64,000 bases of DNA from Bacteroidota bacterium (GCA_018266915.1 JAFDZM010000024.1:90158-154157); one strand, 5' to 3'; shown: positions 9,197 through 17,701, counted from the stretch's first letter. Made by a program: numbers and translations. The notes: a model not told the origin generated them from the letters alone.

Positions 9197-10223
9197 AGAC
9201 AATAACGACATCCGAGAAAGCACAGCCGAGATATTGGAATTGGCGGGCTATACTGTTCATCAAGCCGAAAACGGCAAGCAGGGCGTCGATCTGGCATATC
9301 AGCATAAACCAGAGCTGATCTTGTGCGATATCATGATGCCCGAGTTAGACGGGTATGGCGTATTGTACATGCTGAGCAAGAATGTGGAAACAGCTTACAT
9401 TCCGTTTATCTTCCTTACTGCCAAAGCCGAGCGGGTAGATTTTAGAAAGGGGATGGAAATGGGTGCAGACGATTACCTGACCAAGCCCTTTGATGATATT
9501 GAACTGCTGAACGCTATTGAGAGCCGTTTGGAAAAAAAGCGCCGACAGGAAGAATATTACAGCAAGGCCTTGCAAAGTATCGAGAAGTTATCGAACACAA
9601 ACGGGCAAGGCGCGGCTGAGTTAAAAAACATTATAGCCGGGCGTAAAATCAGGCAGATCAAAAAGAAACAAGTGTTGTACTATGAAGGCGACCATCCGCA
9701 AGGCTTATACCTGATTATTGACGGCGCAATCCGTACTTTTAAACTGGCAGAAGATGGCCGGGAGCTAATGATGGGCTTGCACAAGGCTGATGATTACATT
9801 GGCGTAAATGCCCTGTTGCTGGATGAAGCTTTCACGGAAACTGCCGAAGCAGTGGAAGACTCCGCCATTTGTCTTTTGCCAAAAGATGCCATTATCTCGC
9901 TCGTAAATAAATACCCAGATATATCGATGCAGTTTATCAAATTGCTTGCTAACAACATTAAGGAAAAAGAAGACCAGCTGCTGGAGCTTGCCTACAACTC
10001 TGTACGCAAAAGATTAGCACAGGTATTGGTCCGCCTTAGCAAGCAACTGCCGGATCCTTCACAATTTAAAATATCACGTGACGAGCTGGCCTCTATGGCT
10101 GGTATGGCTACCGAAACGGTGAGCCGGACGCTGAGTGATTTTAAGGATGAAAAGCTGATAGAAAAAAAAGGCAGCCACATTCAGATACTCGACCTGAACC
10201 GCCTTATAAAAATGAAAAACTGA
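9174..10223 (+). CDS. Response regulator with CRP/FNR output domain (receiver-cNMP fold-HTH)
   Basis: 349 residues. The receiver (1-120) has phosphoacceptor Asp52 in ILCDIMMPELDG and Lys104 in YLTKPF. A helical linker (115-150) is followed by a CRP-type beta-roll (about 155-260), a dimerisation helix (about 245-285) and a winged HTH (about 295-340). The recognition helix reads ATETVSRTL, giving the E-x-x-S-R pattern of FNR rather than the E-x-x-G-R of CRP, which fits the TGAY half-sites found around it. The CRP part has one cysteine (Cys233), so it cannot carry an FNR-type iron-sulphur cluster. Oxygen control must come through phosphorylation by the overlapping FixL-like kinase. It is in effect FixJ and FixK in one chain. 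Confidence 0.9.
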   Translation: MKTILIIEDNNDIRESTAEILELAGYTVHQAENGKQGVDLAYQHKPELILCDIMMPELDGYGVLYMLSKNVETAYIPFIFLTAKAERVDFRKGMEMGADDYLTKPFDDIELLNAIESRLEKKRRQEEYYSKALQSIEKLSNTNGQGAAELKNIIAGRKIRQIKKKQVLYYEGDHPQGLYLIIDGAIRTFKLAEDGRELMMGLHKADDYIGVNALLLDEAFTETAEAVEDSAICLLPKDAIISLVNKYPDISMQFIKLLANNIKEKEDQLLELAYNSVRKRLAQVLVRLSKQLPDPSQFKISRDELASMAGMATETVSRTLSDFKDEKLIEKKGSHIQILDLNRLIKMKN

Positions 10224-10232
10224 TAACAATCA
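10221..10232. promoter_or_regulatory. FNR/CRP-type palindrome upstream of ldh-hemN
   Basis: TGATAACAATCA overlaps the stop codon of the receiver-CRP gene. Its centre is 78.5 nt before the D-lactate dehydrogenase ATG at 10305, the recurring distance in this locus. It would allow ldh and hemN to be transcribed separately from the regulator genes. Confidence 0.6.
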
Positions 10233-10304
10233 CTTTTACTGATGACTACCCTCATGTGCTGTGAAAAGCGGCAGGGGTATCTTTGTTCTTATAAATTTTT
10301 GATA

Positions 10305-11354
10305 ATGAAGGTTGTAGCCTATAGTATAAATCCGTTTGAGAAGGAATTCCTGATCAGGGCTAATCAGAAAAAACATGATATTACGCTGATATCTAATGCA
10401 TTAAGTGTTGAAACGGCTGCTTATGCCAAAGGTAAAGATGCTGTTTTGGTGTTTACTAATGACGACGTTTCCGAAAATGTAATAGATAAGCTTGCCGGTA
10501 TGGGTGTTAAGTTCATCGCGACACGCTCAAAAGGCACGGATCATATTAATAAAAAAGCTGCTGAAAAACGGGGCATCAAACTGGCAAATGTACCCACTTA
10601 TTCGCCTCAGGCTATTGCCGAACACACTGTAGCATTGGCGCTTGCCTTAGGCAGGCACCTGATCAAAGCAAATGAGCGCACACACGATTTTGACTTCCGC
10701 CTGAATGATTTGATAGGCTTTAATTTTAATGGCAAAACAGTCGGCATTATCGGTTTAGGCGAGGTAGGATTAGCTACCGCAAACATTTTCAGGGGGCTGG
10801 GGTGTAAGGTGATAGGGCATGATATCCTGTTACCCAAAAATGTGATTGACATAGAAATAGTTGAGCTGGGCGAGTTGTGCAGACAAGCAGACATTATTTC
10901 TCTTCACCTGCCTGTTACTGAACAAACTCACCATATTGTTAACAAGGACACTATTCGGCTTATGAAACCAAACGTGATGCTCCTCAATACCTCACGCGGT
11001 GGGTTAATTGATACAAAAGAAGTGTTGAACGCTCTTGAAAACGGTAAAATAGGTTATCTGGGTTTAGATGTGTATGAGTTTGAGCAGGGCCTTTTCTTTG
11101 AGGATCATGAACACGATAAACATAAAGACGCTTTGCTGAAAAAGCTGATCGCCTATCCTAACGTATTGGTTACTCCGCATCAGGCATTTCTGACCAGGGA
11201 AGCCCTGCAGCAAATCGCTAATCAAACCATCAAAAACCTCGACCTATGGCAAGAGGAAAAATGCGTAGGGGATGCGTGCGCATGCGACAAAGACTGCGGC
11301 ACCAAAGCAGTAATAAAACCGACAATACAAGATAACTTTAACCACTTACCATAA
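10305..11354 (+). CDS. ldhA: D-lactate dehydrogenase (2-hydroxyacid dehydrogenase family)
   Basis: 349 residues from the ATG at 10305; the upstream in-frame ATG at 10242 adds 21 residues unlike the family. The Rossmann nucleotide site is GIIGLGEVG (about 147-155). The catalytic Arg is in LLNTSRGGLID, a Glu lies in the YEFEQGLFFED region, and the His is in VTPHQAFLT. This matches fermentative D-LDH, which reduces pyruvate to D-lactate with NADH. The last 30 or so residues are odd: a cluster of Cys320, Cys325, Cys327 and Cys331 (CVGDACACDKDC) extends past the usual fold. The stop codon overlaps the hemN ATG by 1 nt, so the two genes are coupled and both suit oxygen shortage. Confidence 0.88.
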   Translation: MKVVAYSINPFEKEFLIRANQKKHDITLISNALSVETAAYAKGKDAVLVFTNDDVSENVIDKLAGMGVKFIATRSKGTDHINKKAAEKRGIKLANVPTYSPQAIAEHTVALALALGRHLIKANERTHDFDFRLNDLIGFNFNGKTVGIIGLGEVGLATANIFRGLGCKVIGHDILLPKNVIDIEIVELGELCRQADIISLHLPVTEQTHHIVNKDTIRLMKPNVMLLNTSRGGLIDTKEVLNALENGKIGYLGLDVYEFEQGLFFEDHEHDKHKDALLKKLIAYPNVLVTPHQAFLTREALQQIANQTIKNLDLWQEEKCVGDACACDKDCGTKAVIKPTIQDNFNHLP

Positions 11355-12718
11355 TGCTTCCCAAATACCTGATAGATAAATATAATGTAGCAGCTCCCCG
11401 CTATACCAGTTATCCAACAGTACCCTACTGGAGTAAGGATACTTTTAACAAACAGCTTTGGGGTGAGCACGTAAATTCGGCCTTTGAGATTAGCAACAAA
11501 AAGGATGGCATAAGCTTGTATATTCACCTGCCTTTCTGCGAAAGCCTTTGCACTTATTGTGGCTGCAACACCCGTATCACCAAAAATCATGCAGTTGAAG
11601 AACCCTATATCGATGCGTTATTGATCGAATGGGCCATGTATTGCAATATATTTGCTGATCGCCCCATAATACGCGAAATTCATTTAGGCGGGGGGACGCC
11701 AACATTTTTCAGCCCCGGAAATCTAAAATACCTGATTAAAAGTATTTTACTGAACGCTGACGTACACCCTGATGCCGATTTTGGTTTTGAAGGGCACCCG
11801 GCCAACACAACCTATGAGCATTTGAAGGTTTTATATGACCTGGGCTTTCGCAGATTAAGTCTGGGCATACAGGATTTTGATCCAAAAGTGCAGTTTATCA
11901 TCAATCGCATACAAACTTTTGAGCAGGTAAAAGATGTAACAGAATGGGCACGTCAAATTGGTTATACTTCAGTAAATTATGACCTGATTTACGGGTTGCC
12001 GCTACAGACCGCCGGGAGCCTTGTCGATACCGTAGAAAAAGTAGGCTTGCTCATGCCCGACCGCATTGCATTTTACAGTTACGCCCACGTGCCCTGGATA
12101 AAACCAGGCCAAAGACGGTTTACCGAAAAGCATTTGCCATTGCCCGATGAGAAACGCGCCTTGTACGATTTGGGTCATAGCATGCTGACCGCATTAGGCT
12201 ATTACGACATAGGGATGGATCATTTTTCATTGCCTGATGATACGCTTTATATCGCCGAGCAGAACAAAAAGCTTCATCGTAATTTTATGGGCTACACGCA
12301 TCAATATACACGTTTATTGGTTGGATTGGGAGTATCATCCATCAGTGATACGTGGGACGCATACGCGCAAAATGTTAAAACCGTGGAAGAATATATTGCA
12401 ATGTTAAATGACGGAGAGCTACCAGTGATAAAGGGACATTTCTTATCTGCCGAGGATATGATTATTCGCAGGCATATATTAAACATTATGTGTAAAGGAG
12501 AAACAGAGTGGAACCACCACACCGAGCCCTGCGATGGCCTGATGCATGGATTGGAGCGTATGCGGGATTTAGCTGACGACAAACTTGTTGAGCTGGGCAC
12601 ATACTATTTGTCGGTAACGCCAACGGGCAAACGCTTTCTGCGGAATATCTGCATGGCTATTGACGCCCGCCTTTGGGCCGATCAGCCTACAACCCAATTA
12701 TTCAGCATGGCCGTATAA
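11354..12718 (+). CDS. hemN: Oxygen-independent coproporphyrinogen III dehydrogenase
   Basis: 454 residues, full length for HemN. The radical-SAM motif is Cys62, Cys66 and Cys69 (CESLCTYC), with an adjacent Cys71 as in HemN. SAM-binding features are HLGGGTPTFF and FGFEGHPANT, and the HemN C-terminal region is present. The enzyme decarboxylates coproporphyrinogen III to protoporphyrinogen IX without O2, so haem synthesis continues when oxygen is low. That fits the haem-rich cbb3 oxidase and haem-based sensor next door. It is translated from an ATG overlapping the ldh stop codon and is probably driven by the palindrome at 10221. Confidence 0.95.
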   Translation: MLPKYLIDKYNVAAPRYTSYPTVPYWSKDTFNKQLWGEHVNSAFEISNKKDGISLYIHLPFCESLCTYCGCNTRITKNHAVEEPYIDALLIEWAMYCNIFADRPIIREIHLGGGTPTFFSPGNLKYLIKSILLNADVHPDADFGFEGHPANTTYEHLKVLYDLGFRRLSLGIQDFDPKVQFIINRIQTFEQVKDVTEWARQIGYTSVNYDLIYGLPLQTAGSLVDTVEKVGLLMPDRIAFYSYAHVPWIKPGQRRFTEKHLPLPDEKRALYDLGHSMLTALGYYDIGMDHFSLPDDTLYIAEQNKKLHRNFMGYTHQYTRLLVGLGVSSISDTWDAYAQNVKTVEEYIAMLNDGELPVIKGHFLSAEDMIIRRHILNIMCKGETEWNHHTEPCDGLMHGLERMRDLADDKLVELGTYYLSVTPTGKRFLRNICMAIDARLWADQPTTQLFSMAV

Positions 12719-12770
12719 ATCTGAGGCTAAAAAGTAAATATCCCGGAAGAACTATATACTAATAATTGCC

Positions 12771-12837
12771 CTTTGTGTCTTCTTTGCGTTCTACGTGGTT
12801 AAAAATTTACCACAAAGAGAACATAGAAGGCACAAAG
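12771..12837. repeat. Long imperfect inverted repeat between convergent genes
   Basis: Arms at about 12771-12799 and 12809-12837 (CTTTGTGTCTTCT... and its near reverse complement ...AGAAGGCACAAAG) match at roughly 21 of 29 positions. Palindromes rich in CACAAAG/CTTTGTG recur in Bacteroidota genomes between genes. It lies between the ends of convergent genes and may end transcription from both sides. Confidence 0.55.
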
Positions 12838-12911
12838 AGGCACAGAGATTTTATAAGGCAAATTATTTCGTGTTCATATTTCAAATCAGACCTTTGAGAC
12901 AACCTCATCCA

Positions 12912-14687
12912 TTAAGCCAGTATACTAAGCCTTAGCTCAGAAATCGATAGTTCGTGCAACATTTTAGCACGATAGTCCTTACTGAAACTTTTCATAGCAG
13001 GAATCAATTCCCGGTAATAACTGATACCCTGGTTAAGCTGATGCTTAAAGCTTTCGAGGTACTTAGCTTTTTTTTCATTTATGGCTATGTTGTTATTAGC
13101 TCTTTCTTTTGCAAAATAATCGATGTATAAATTAAGCTCATTAATAAAAATATTGCTCCTGTCTGCTTTATTCAGAAGATCATTCTTCCCGTAAATATGT
13201 CCTGTCATTTCGCCGAGCGAATATATTCTCGAAAAATAAGCAAGGTTTGGTCCCGGACAGATCGATACACCTGTGCTTTCCCGTGGTTTTAGCATGTCGT
13301 TTTTGATATAAACTGAGGCGGTCAACCCTTCGCATAAGCAAACTTTTTCGGTGATCTTATCAAATTCCCTTTGGTATTCTGCATCAGTTAATTGATAGCT
13401 ATCCAGTTGATTGATCTTCAATCGCTGGTATTCCCGGGACGCGGTACAAATGGGTTTTTCGGTAAATTCTGTATTGCTGCACAGGTACTTTTTGGTACAT
13501 GGGCTACCGGGGCGATTCTGCGTTATGCGGTGCAGCCGTTGATTTTCCATACTACCGCCCCTGAAATTGTTAAACAGGACTCCAAGCGGCGAAACATTGC
13601 TCAAATAAAAATCATCTTCACCGGCGGCTGTTAATTTTTGCAAGGTGTCTTTGTCAACATTAGTTGCTTCGGGCACCAGCAAAAACGGGCTCCCCCAGCC
13701 TGTACTATCCAGATGATAATATCTGCGCAGAAAACTATCTTCTTCAGCCGTTCCGATGCCCCCCTGTGCGCTGATCTTTTGCTCAGGAGTTTCCTGAATA
13801 TCTCTTCCCCTGGCCCTTAAGGCGGCACGATATATTTCAAATAACTCCGATGCCATTGCTGGCCGGTTTATCTTAAACTCCTCCAATATCGGCCCTAATA
13901 ACAAACCATCTGTAGCAAAAGCATGGCCACCGCAATTCAAACCTGATTCTATACGAAACTCGGAGACCCAAATGCCTTTTTTTGCCAGCACCTTAGCCTG
14001 AATAATTGCCGAACGGTAGTTACTTACTTTCAGGATAACCTTCTTCCGGAATTTCCCATTATCATCAGGATAAAAGTCATCGAACGATTCGAGATAGCTA
14101 AATAATTTCGGGTTCATGCCAGCCGAAATAACCACCGATGATTCCAGGTTACTTTTAGCAAAACCACGTAGCGCGGCCAAAGCATCAGTGTTTTCGTCCC
14201 CACTGTATTTGCCATGCCTGTCATAATTCAGCTTATCCACCTTTGCCATGATATTTACATCAATAGCCCCCTTTACCAGGCGGTTTCTCAGTATCTGTTC
14301 AAATAGCTTTCTCTCGTTCCTCCCGCATTCTTCAAGTAAATCATAGCCCTGTTTAAGTACGGAGTGCTCAGGTAATAAATTAAAATAACGTTCAATATCA
14401 TTCCCCGCCTCAAATGGCTCCTCTTTAAGTTTTGAGAACTGATCATTTACCAGCATGTTTAAGAGATCCAGGTAAGCTGTAATTCGCCGGGCCCTGCTGT
14501 CGTGCTCTGATTTTCCGATCGGGATATATTCTAAATCATTTTGCCTGCAATGATACTCCCGCATACGTTCTATTAACTCATCATCGACAATAGAAACTAC
14601 CGATGAGATACCATAACGGGCAACTTTTAATGGGGTATCGATAGAGTAAGCAAGCCCTAAAACGGGTATATGAAAAGTGTGGGACAT
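12912..14687 (-). CDS. Conserved protein of unknown function, possible TIM-barrel flavoprotein
   Basis: 591 residues, no signal peptide or membrane segment. The N-terminus reads IPVLGLAYSIDTPLKVARYG, and the middle contains SAQGGIGTAEEDSF and SGLNCGGHAFATDG. The glycine-rich pieces resemble the FMN-binding loops of nitronate monooxygenase or FabK-type barrels, but I cannot confirm this. The C-terminal third has a cysteine group near residues 395-415 (CTKKYLC and PICTASREYQ) and later VCLCEG and SICPGP, which could bind a metal or iron-sulphur cluster. It starts just after a terminator-like hairpin (14713-14739) that follows the small membrane protein gene. Expression may therefore depend on readthrough of the promoter with two palindromes at 15168-15201. 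No gene symbol is justified. Confidence 0.8.
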   Translation of the reverse strand: MSHTFHIPVLGLAYSIDTPLKVARYGISSVVSIVDDELIERMREYHCRQNDLEYIPIGKSEHDSRARRITAYLDLLNMLVNDQFSKLKEEPFEAGNDIERYFNLLPEHSVLKQGYDLLEECGRNERKLFEQILRNRLVKGAIDVNIMAKVDKLNYDRHGKYSGDENTDALAALRGFAKSNLESSVVISAGMNPKLFSYLESFDDFYPDDNGKFRKKVILKVSNYRSAIIQAKVLAKKGIWVSEFRIESGLNCGGHAFATDGLLLGPILEEFKINRPAMASELFEIYRAALRARGRDIQETPEQKISAQGGIGTAEEDSFLRRYYHLDSTGWGSPFLLVPEATNVDKDTLQKLTAAGEDDFYLSNVSPLGVLFNNFRGGSMENQRLHRITQNRPGSPCTKKYLCSNTEFTEKPICTASREYQRLKINQLDSYQLTDAEYQREFDKITEKVCLCEGLTASVYIKNDMLKPRESTGVSICPGPNLAYFSRIYSLGEMTGHIYGKNDLLNKADRSNIFINELNLYIDYFAKERANNNIAINEKKAKYLESFKHQLNQGISYYRELIPAMKSFSKDYRAKMLHELSISELRLSILA

Positions 14688-14712
14688 AATTTATTGGGTT
14701 ATAAGAAGTGGT

Positions 14713-14739
14713 ATAAAAAAAGCGGCCTGCGCCGCTTTT
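14713..14739 (-). terminator. Rho-independent terminator or attenuator
   Basis: On the minus strand AAAAGCGGC, loop GCAG, GCCGCTTTT and then more T residues. It lies 23 nt past the end of the 116-residue membrane protein gene and only 26 nt before the start of the 591-residue gene. Confidence 0.75.
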
Positions 14740-14761
14740 CCAATTATCCAGGTGCGATTTG

Positions 14762-15112
14762 TCAAATCAACACAGCAATGGTCATCAATACCTGGATCAA
14801 TACGCTTACTGCTGATAAAAGTAAAACGCTTCGGATACCCGCGCCGCCCATACAGGCTATAATTGAGGTAAAGAAGCAGGTTAAAGTGATCAGCAGCACT
14901 ATAATAGGGGCATTATAATAGTACATTAAAAATGCCGGAAGCGGCAAAAAGAATACACCCTGCACTACGAGCGCTAAAAAATACCACATGGCTTTTCGCT
15001 CGTGCTGGCTATCGGCGAAAGCGGTAAATTTATCCCATAAACTAACGTGAGTATTAACGGTATGTGTGGCTGTCGCCCAGGTCGCAGGTGCATTTGTTTT
15101 TATAGTTGCCAT
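14762..15112 (-). CDS. Small membrane protein of unknown function
   Basis: 116 residues. A polar N-terminus of about 40 residues (TNAPATWATATHTVNTHVSL) precedes three hydrophobic segments at about 43-63, 67-87 and 92-115. I do not recognise a family. It has its own promoter region with two palindromes (15168-15179 and 15190-15201) and a terminator after it, so it should be one of the most strongly controlled members of the local regulon. A role in respiration or membrane adaptation at low oxygen is inferred from position only. Confidence 0.8.
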   Translation of the reverse strand: MATIKTNAPATWATATHTVNTHVSLWDKFTAFADSQHERKAMWYFLALVVQGVFFLPLPAFLMYYYNAPIIVLLITLTCFFTSIIACMGGAGIRSVLLLSAVSVLIQVLMTIAVLI

Positions 15113-15167
15113 AGTTCTTTGTTTTTATTTCTAATACAAAAGTCCCCTTTTGCGCCCGGACGATCAT

Positions 15168-15179
15168 TGACGGTCGTCA
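15168..15179. promoter_or_regulatory. FNR/CRP-type palindrome (proximal site)
   Basis: TTGACGGTCGTCAA is a perfect 14-bp dyad with core TGAC-N4-GTCA. It is centred about 61 nt before the ATG of the small membrane protein gene (15112, minus strand). Confidence 0.65.
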
Positions 15180-15189
15180 ACTGAAAAGG

Positions 15190-15201
15190 TGATCTTAATC
15201 A
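15190..15201. promoter_or_regulatory. FNR/CRP-type palindrome (distal site)
   Basis: GTGATCTTAATCAC, core TGAT-N4-ATCA, centred about 83 nt before the ATG at 15112. It is 22 bp from the proximal site, two helical turns, so two dimers could sit on the same face of the DNA. Confidence 0.65.
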
Positions 15202-15208
15202 CAAAACA

Positions 15209-15895
15209 TTATTTGCAAACAGCAGTGGCAGCTTTAACTGAAGGGCTCAGGTAAGGAATATTAAGATCCATTCCACGGAGGATGAACCAGAAGCCGAGAC
15301 ATACCATCAGGTAAGGTAATGCCTTGTTTACGCGCCTGCGAAAAGTAACATTCATAAAACCTGAGCTGACAGTTGCAGCCAGCATCAGCGGGAATGTACC
15401 GGCGCCAAACCAAAACATATACTGTGCGGCAGATACAGGTGACGCTGTATTGATGGCCCCGACCAATGCCAGGTAAACAAATCCGCAAGGTAAGAAGCCA
15501 TTAAGTACGCCAACAGCAAAATTGCCTGCACGGTGCTGTATAGCATAGTTGATGGCTTTGCTTACCGGAGCGAGAAATTTAGAGGATGCTTTACCATTGA
15601 ACAATTTGATCTTGAACATCCGCGAAAAGCCTGCTAAAATGATAAGTAAGCCACTGGCAAGACTGATGCCTTGCTGTAAACCGGATATCCAAAGCTGTCT
15701 TCCTATAAAACCGATCAAAAAACCCAGAGTGGTGTAAGAAAGAACCCGGCCAAGGTTATAAAGAAATTTATCGGTTACCAGGGGTAGCCAACCTTTTTGT
15801 GAAGCAGGGATAGCAAAGGCTAACGGACCGCACATACCAATGCAATGCAAACTGCCAAATAACCCTACAAAAAATGCGATCTCGTTGACATTCAT
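15209..15895 (-). CDS. Sulfite exporter TauE/SafE family membrane protein, cbb3 assembly neighbour
   Basis: 228 residues with about six membrane helices. The motif LHCIGMCGP near residue 17 and the FLPCGFVYLAL segment define the COG2836 branch of TauE/SafE proteins. These occur at the end of ccoGH operons and are thought to help copper handling or cytochrome oxidase maturation. The start ATG overlaps the ccoH stop codon (ATGA), so it is co-translated with ccoH. It is the last gene of the ccoNO-Q-P-G-H operon. The transported species is not proven for this branch. Confidence 0.85.
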   Translation of the reverse strand: MNVNEIAFFVGLFGSLHCIGMCGPLAFAIPASQKGWLPLVTDKFLYNLGRVLSYTTLGFLIGFIGRQLWISGLQQGISLASGLLIILAGFSRMFKIKLFNGKASSKFLAPVSKAINYAIQHRAGNFAVGVLNGFLPCGFVYLALVGAINTASPVSAAQYMFWFGAGTFPLMLAATVSSGFMNVTFRRRVNKALPYLMVCLGFWFILRGMDLNIPYLSPSVKAATAVCK

Positions 15896-16329
15896 GGCAA
15901 AAACATTTCGCGTTGATATAGATATTTTTTACCGTTGCTTTCCCAGTCGAGCGTTACCTGCCACTGGCCTGCACCAAATTTTTCGAGCGGAATAACAGTC
16001 TGATCAGAGCCGCTTGACTGAAACGTAAGCAACTTATCCTGATCGGGATCAGAAGGCCTCTCAAAACGGATATGCCCTGCAGAGGCTCCGGCAAATTGTA
16101 TAAGCATGCTCTTGTTTCCCAGTTTGAAATGCGGCGTTACTTTATCGGTGATCACCTGCTTTTCTTTAGTATATACCGAATCATAAGCCAGTCCTTTTTC
16201 ATAATACTGATGGTCATAGTCGCCGGGAGAATCCCGGAACATTTGAACACCTAAAACGACTATGAATGCGACGAATGCGGTCATGCCGATAGCAATGCCA
16301 CTACCCCAATTTAATTTAATCTTCATCAT
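15892..16329 (-). CDS. ccoH: FixH/CcoH cbb3 oxidase assembly protein
   Basis: About 145 residues from the ATG at 16329 (16326 also possible). One N-terminal membrane helix (about 9-31, GIAIGMTAFVAFIVVLGV) is followed by the YYEKGLAYD motif common to FixH and a beta-rich periplasmic domain. CcoH stabilises the assembling cbb3 oxidase. The start lies inside the end of ccoG, overlapping by 14 nt, and the stop overlaps the next gene by 4 nt, so the three are tightly coupled. Confidence 0.9.
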   Translation of the reverse strand: MMKIKLNWGSGIAIGMTAFVAFIVVLGVQMFRDSPGDYDHQYYEKGLAYDSVYTKEKQVITDKVTPHFKLGNKSMLIQFAGASAGHIRFERPSDPDQDKLLTFQSSGSDQTVIPLEKFGAGQWQVTLDWESNGKKYLYQREMFLP

Positions 16330-17701
16330 ATGGCCCAATAAAAGATGTACTGATGGTGTTAAGCACTTTGTTGTCCTTAACCACTTTTAACTTGATATCT
16401 GTTTTGGTAGCCCGGATGCTTTTTGCAGGCAGCATCAGGAAAAAGACAGCTTTAGTGGAGCTTTCTTTGGTTAATACTCCGGGTGCCTGTATGTATTTGA
16501 TTTTTACCTGCGGATCATCGGCTACCAATCTAATATTCTGTGCTTTGTCTGTTTTGTTAATAATATCGGCGTTATAAATATTGCTTATGTAATTGCCCGG
16601 CTGCTCCTGGTACAGCATACCCGCAGAGCGCATAACAGTTACATCCACATCCTGGCGCTGATAGATAAAATAGGCCAATACGCCAAACAACACGGCAATG
16701 ATTGCGCTGTAAGCCTTCATGCGGCCAGTAAAAGATGGCTTCTTATTTTCTTCGATCATCTCCTCTGAATAGAAGCCTATCAGGTTCATATCGCGGTGAA
16801 TTTTTTCCATCACCTGGTTGCAGGCATCGATACACATGGTGCAGTTTACACATTCTAACTGCGGCCCTTTGCGAATGTCTATACCTGTAGGGCAAACATC
16901 CACACACAAACCGCAGTCCACACAATCTCCTTTAGGAGTGGTGTCTTTCCTTGATAGCTTTCCGCGCGGTTCGCCTCTTTTGTAGTTATAAGCTACCATC
17001 AGGGTGTGTTTGTCGGTAAGTACGCCCTGCAAACGGCCATAAGGGCATATCACAGTGCAAACCAACTCTCGCACCCTGCTGTAAACCAGGTAAAATATGA
17101 TGGTAAATACCCAAATGCTGATGAAACCTACTATGTGCTGGCTCACCGGTTCTGTAGCAATCTTTATCAGATTCTCACTACCGATAATGTAAGCCAGAAA
17201 GGTGTTGGCAATCATGAAGGAAATAATCACAAAAATGCTGTGCTTGGCTGTTTTCTTGATGATCTTCTCACGGGTCAGCGGACCTTCATCCAGTTTGCGG
17301 CGGTATTTGGCGTCGCCTTCTATCCATATTTCTATCTTGCGGAAAACCATTTCCATAAATATGGTCTGGGGGCATATCCATCCGCAGAAAATACGGCCGA
17401 ATGCCATGGTAAAGAACACAATGCAAACAATAAAAGCCAGCATTGCCAGTACGAAGAGGAAAAAGTCCTGCGGCCAGAATACCTGGCCTAACAGGACAAA
17501 TCGCCTCTCCATCACATTAATCAGCAACAAAGGTTCGCCATTTATCCGCAAAAACGGCCCTGCAAAAAACAGAATAAGATATATATAGCTCAACCAGTTA
17601 CGGTAGTTATAGAACTTCCCCTTCCTGATAATAGGATACATCCACCTGCGTTTCCCCTTTTCCGTGGTTTGTGGCTGCTCCGTTAATTCTGTATTCAACA
17701 T
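16316..17701 (-). CDS. ccoG: FixG/CcoG polyferredoxin, cbb3 oxidase maturation
   Basis: 461 residues. Five or so membrane segments carry CGWICPQTIFMEMV and CPYGRLQGVL. A ferredoxin domain with two 4Fe-4S motifs follows (CVDCGLCVDVCP and CVNCTMCIDACNQ), then another helix near 335-355 and a C-terminal Ig-like periplasmic domain. CcoG reduces Cu(II) to Cu(I) for insertion into the cbb3 copper centre. It lies 19 nt after ccoP and overlaps ccoH, in the order usual for Bacteroidota. Confidence 0.94.
   Translation of the reverse strand: MLNTELTEQPQTTEKGKRRWMYPIIRKGKFYNYRNWLSYIYLILFFAGPFLRINGEPLLLINVMERRFVLLGQVFWPQDFFLFVLAMLAFIVCIVFFTMAFGRIFCGWICPQTIFMEMVFRKIEIWIEGDAKYRRKLDEGPLTREKIIKKTAKHSIFVIISFMIANTFLAYIIGSENLIKIATEPVSQHIVGFISIWVFTIIFYLVYSRVRELVCTVICPYGRLQGVLTDKHTLMVAYNYKRGEPRGKLSRKDTTPKGDCVDCGLCVDVCPTGIDIRKGPQLECVNCTMCIDACNQVMEKIHRDMNLIGFYSEEMIEENKKPSFTGRMKAYSAIIAVLFGVLAYFIYQRQDVDVTVMRSAGMLYQEQPGNYISNIYNADIINKTDKAQNIRLVADDPQVKIKYIQAPGVLTKESSTKAVFFLMLPAKSIRATKTDIKLKVVKDNKVLNTISTSFIGPYDED

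Noticed and set aside
10242..10253. Further palindrome-like sequence TGACTACCCTCA before ldh
   Set aside because: Right half does not match; the better site is at 10221-10232 at the usual distance.
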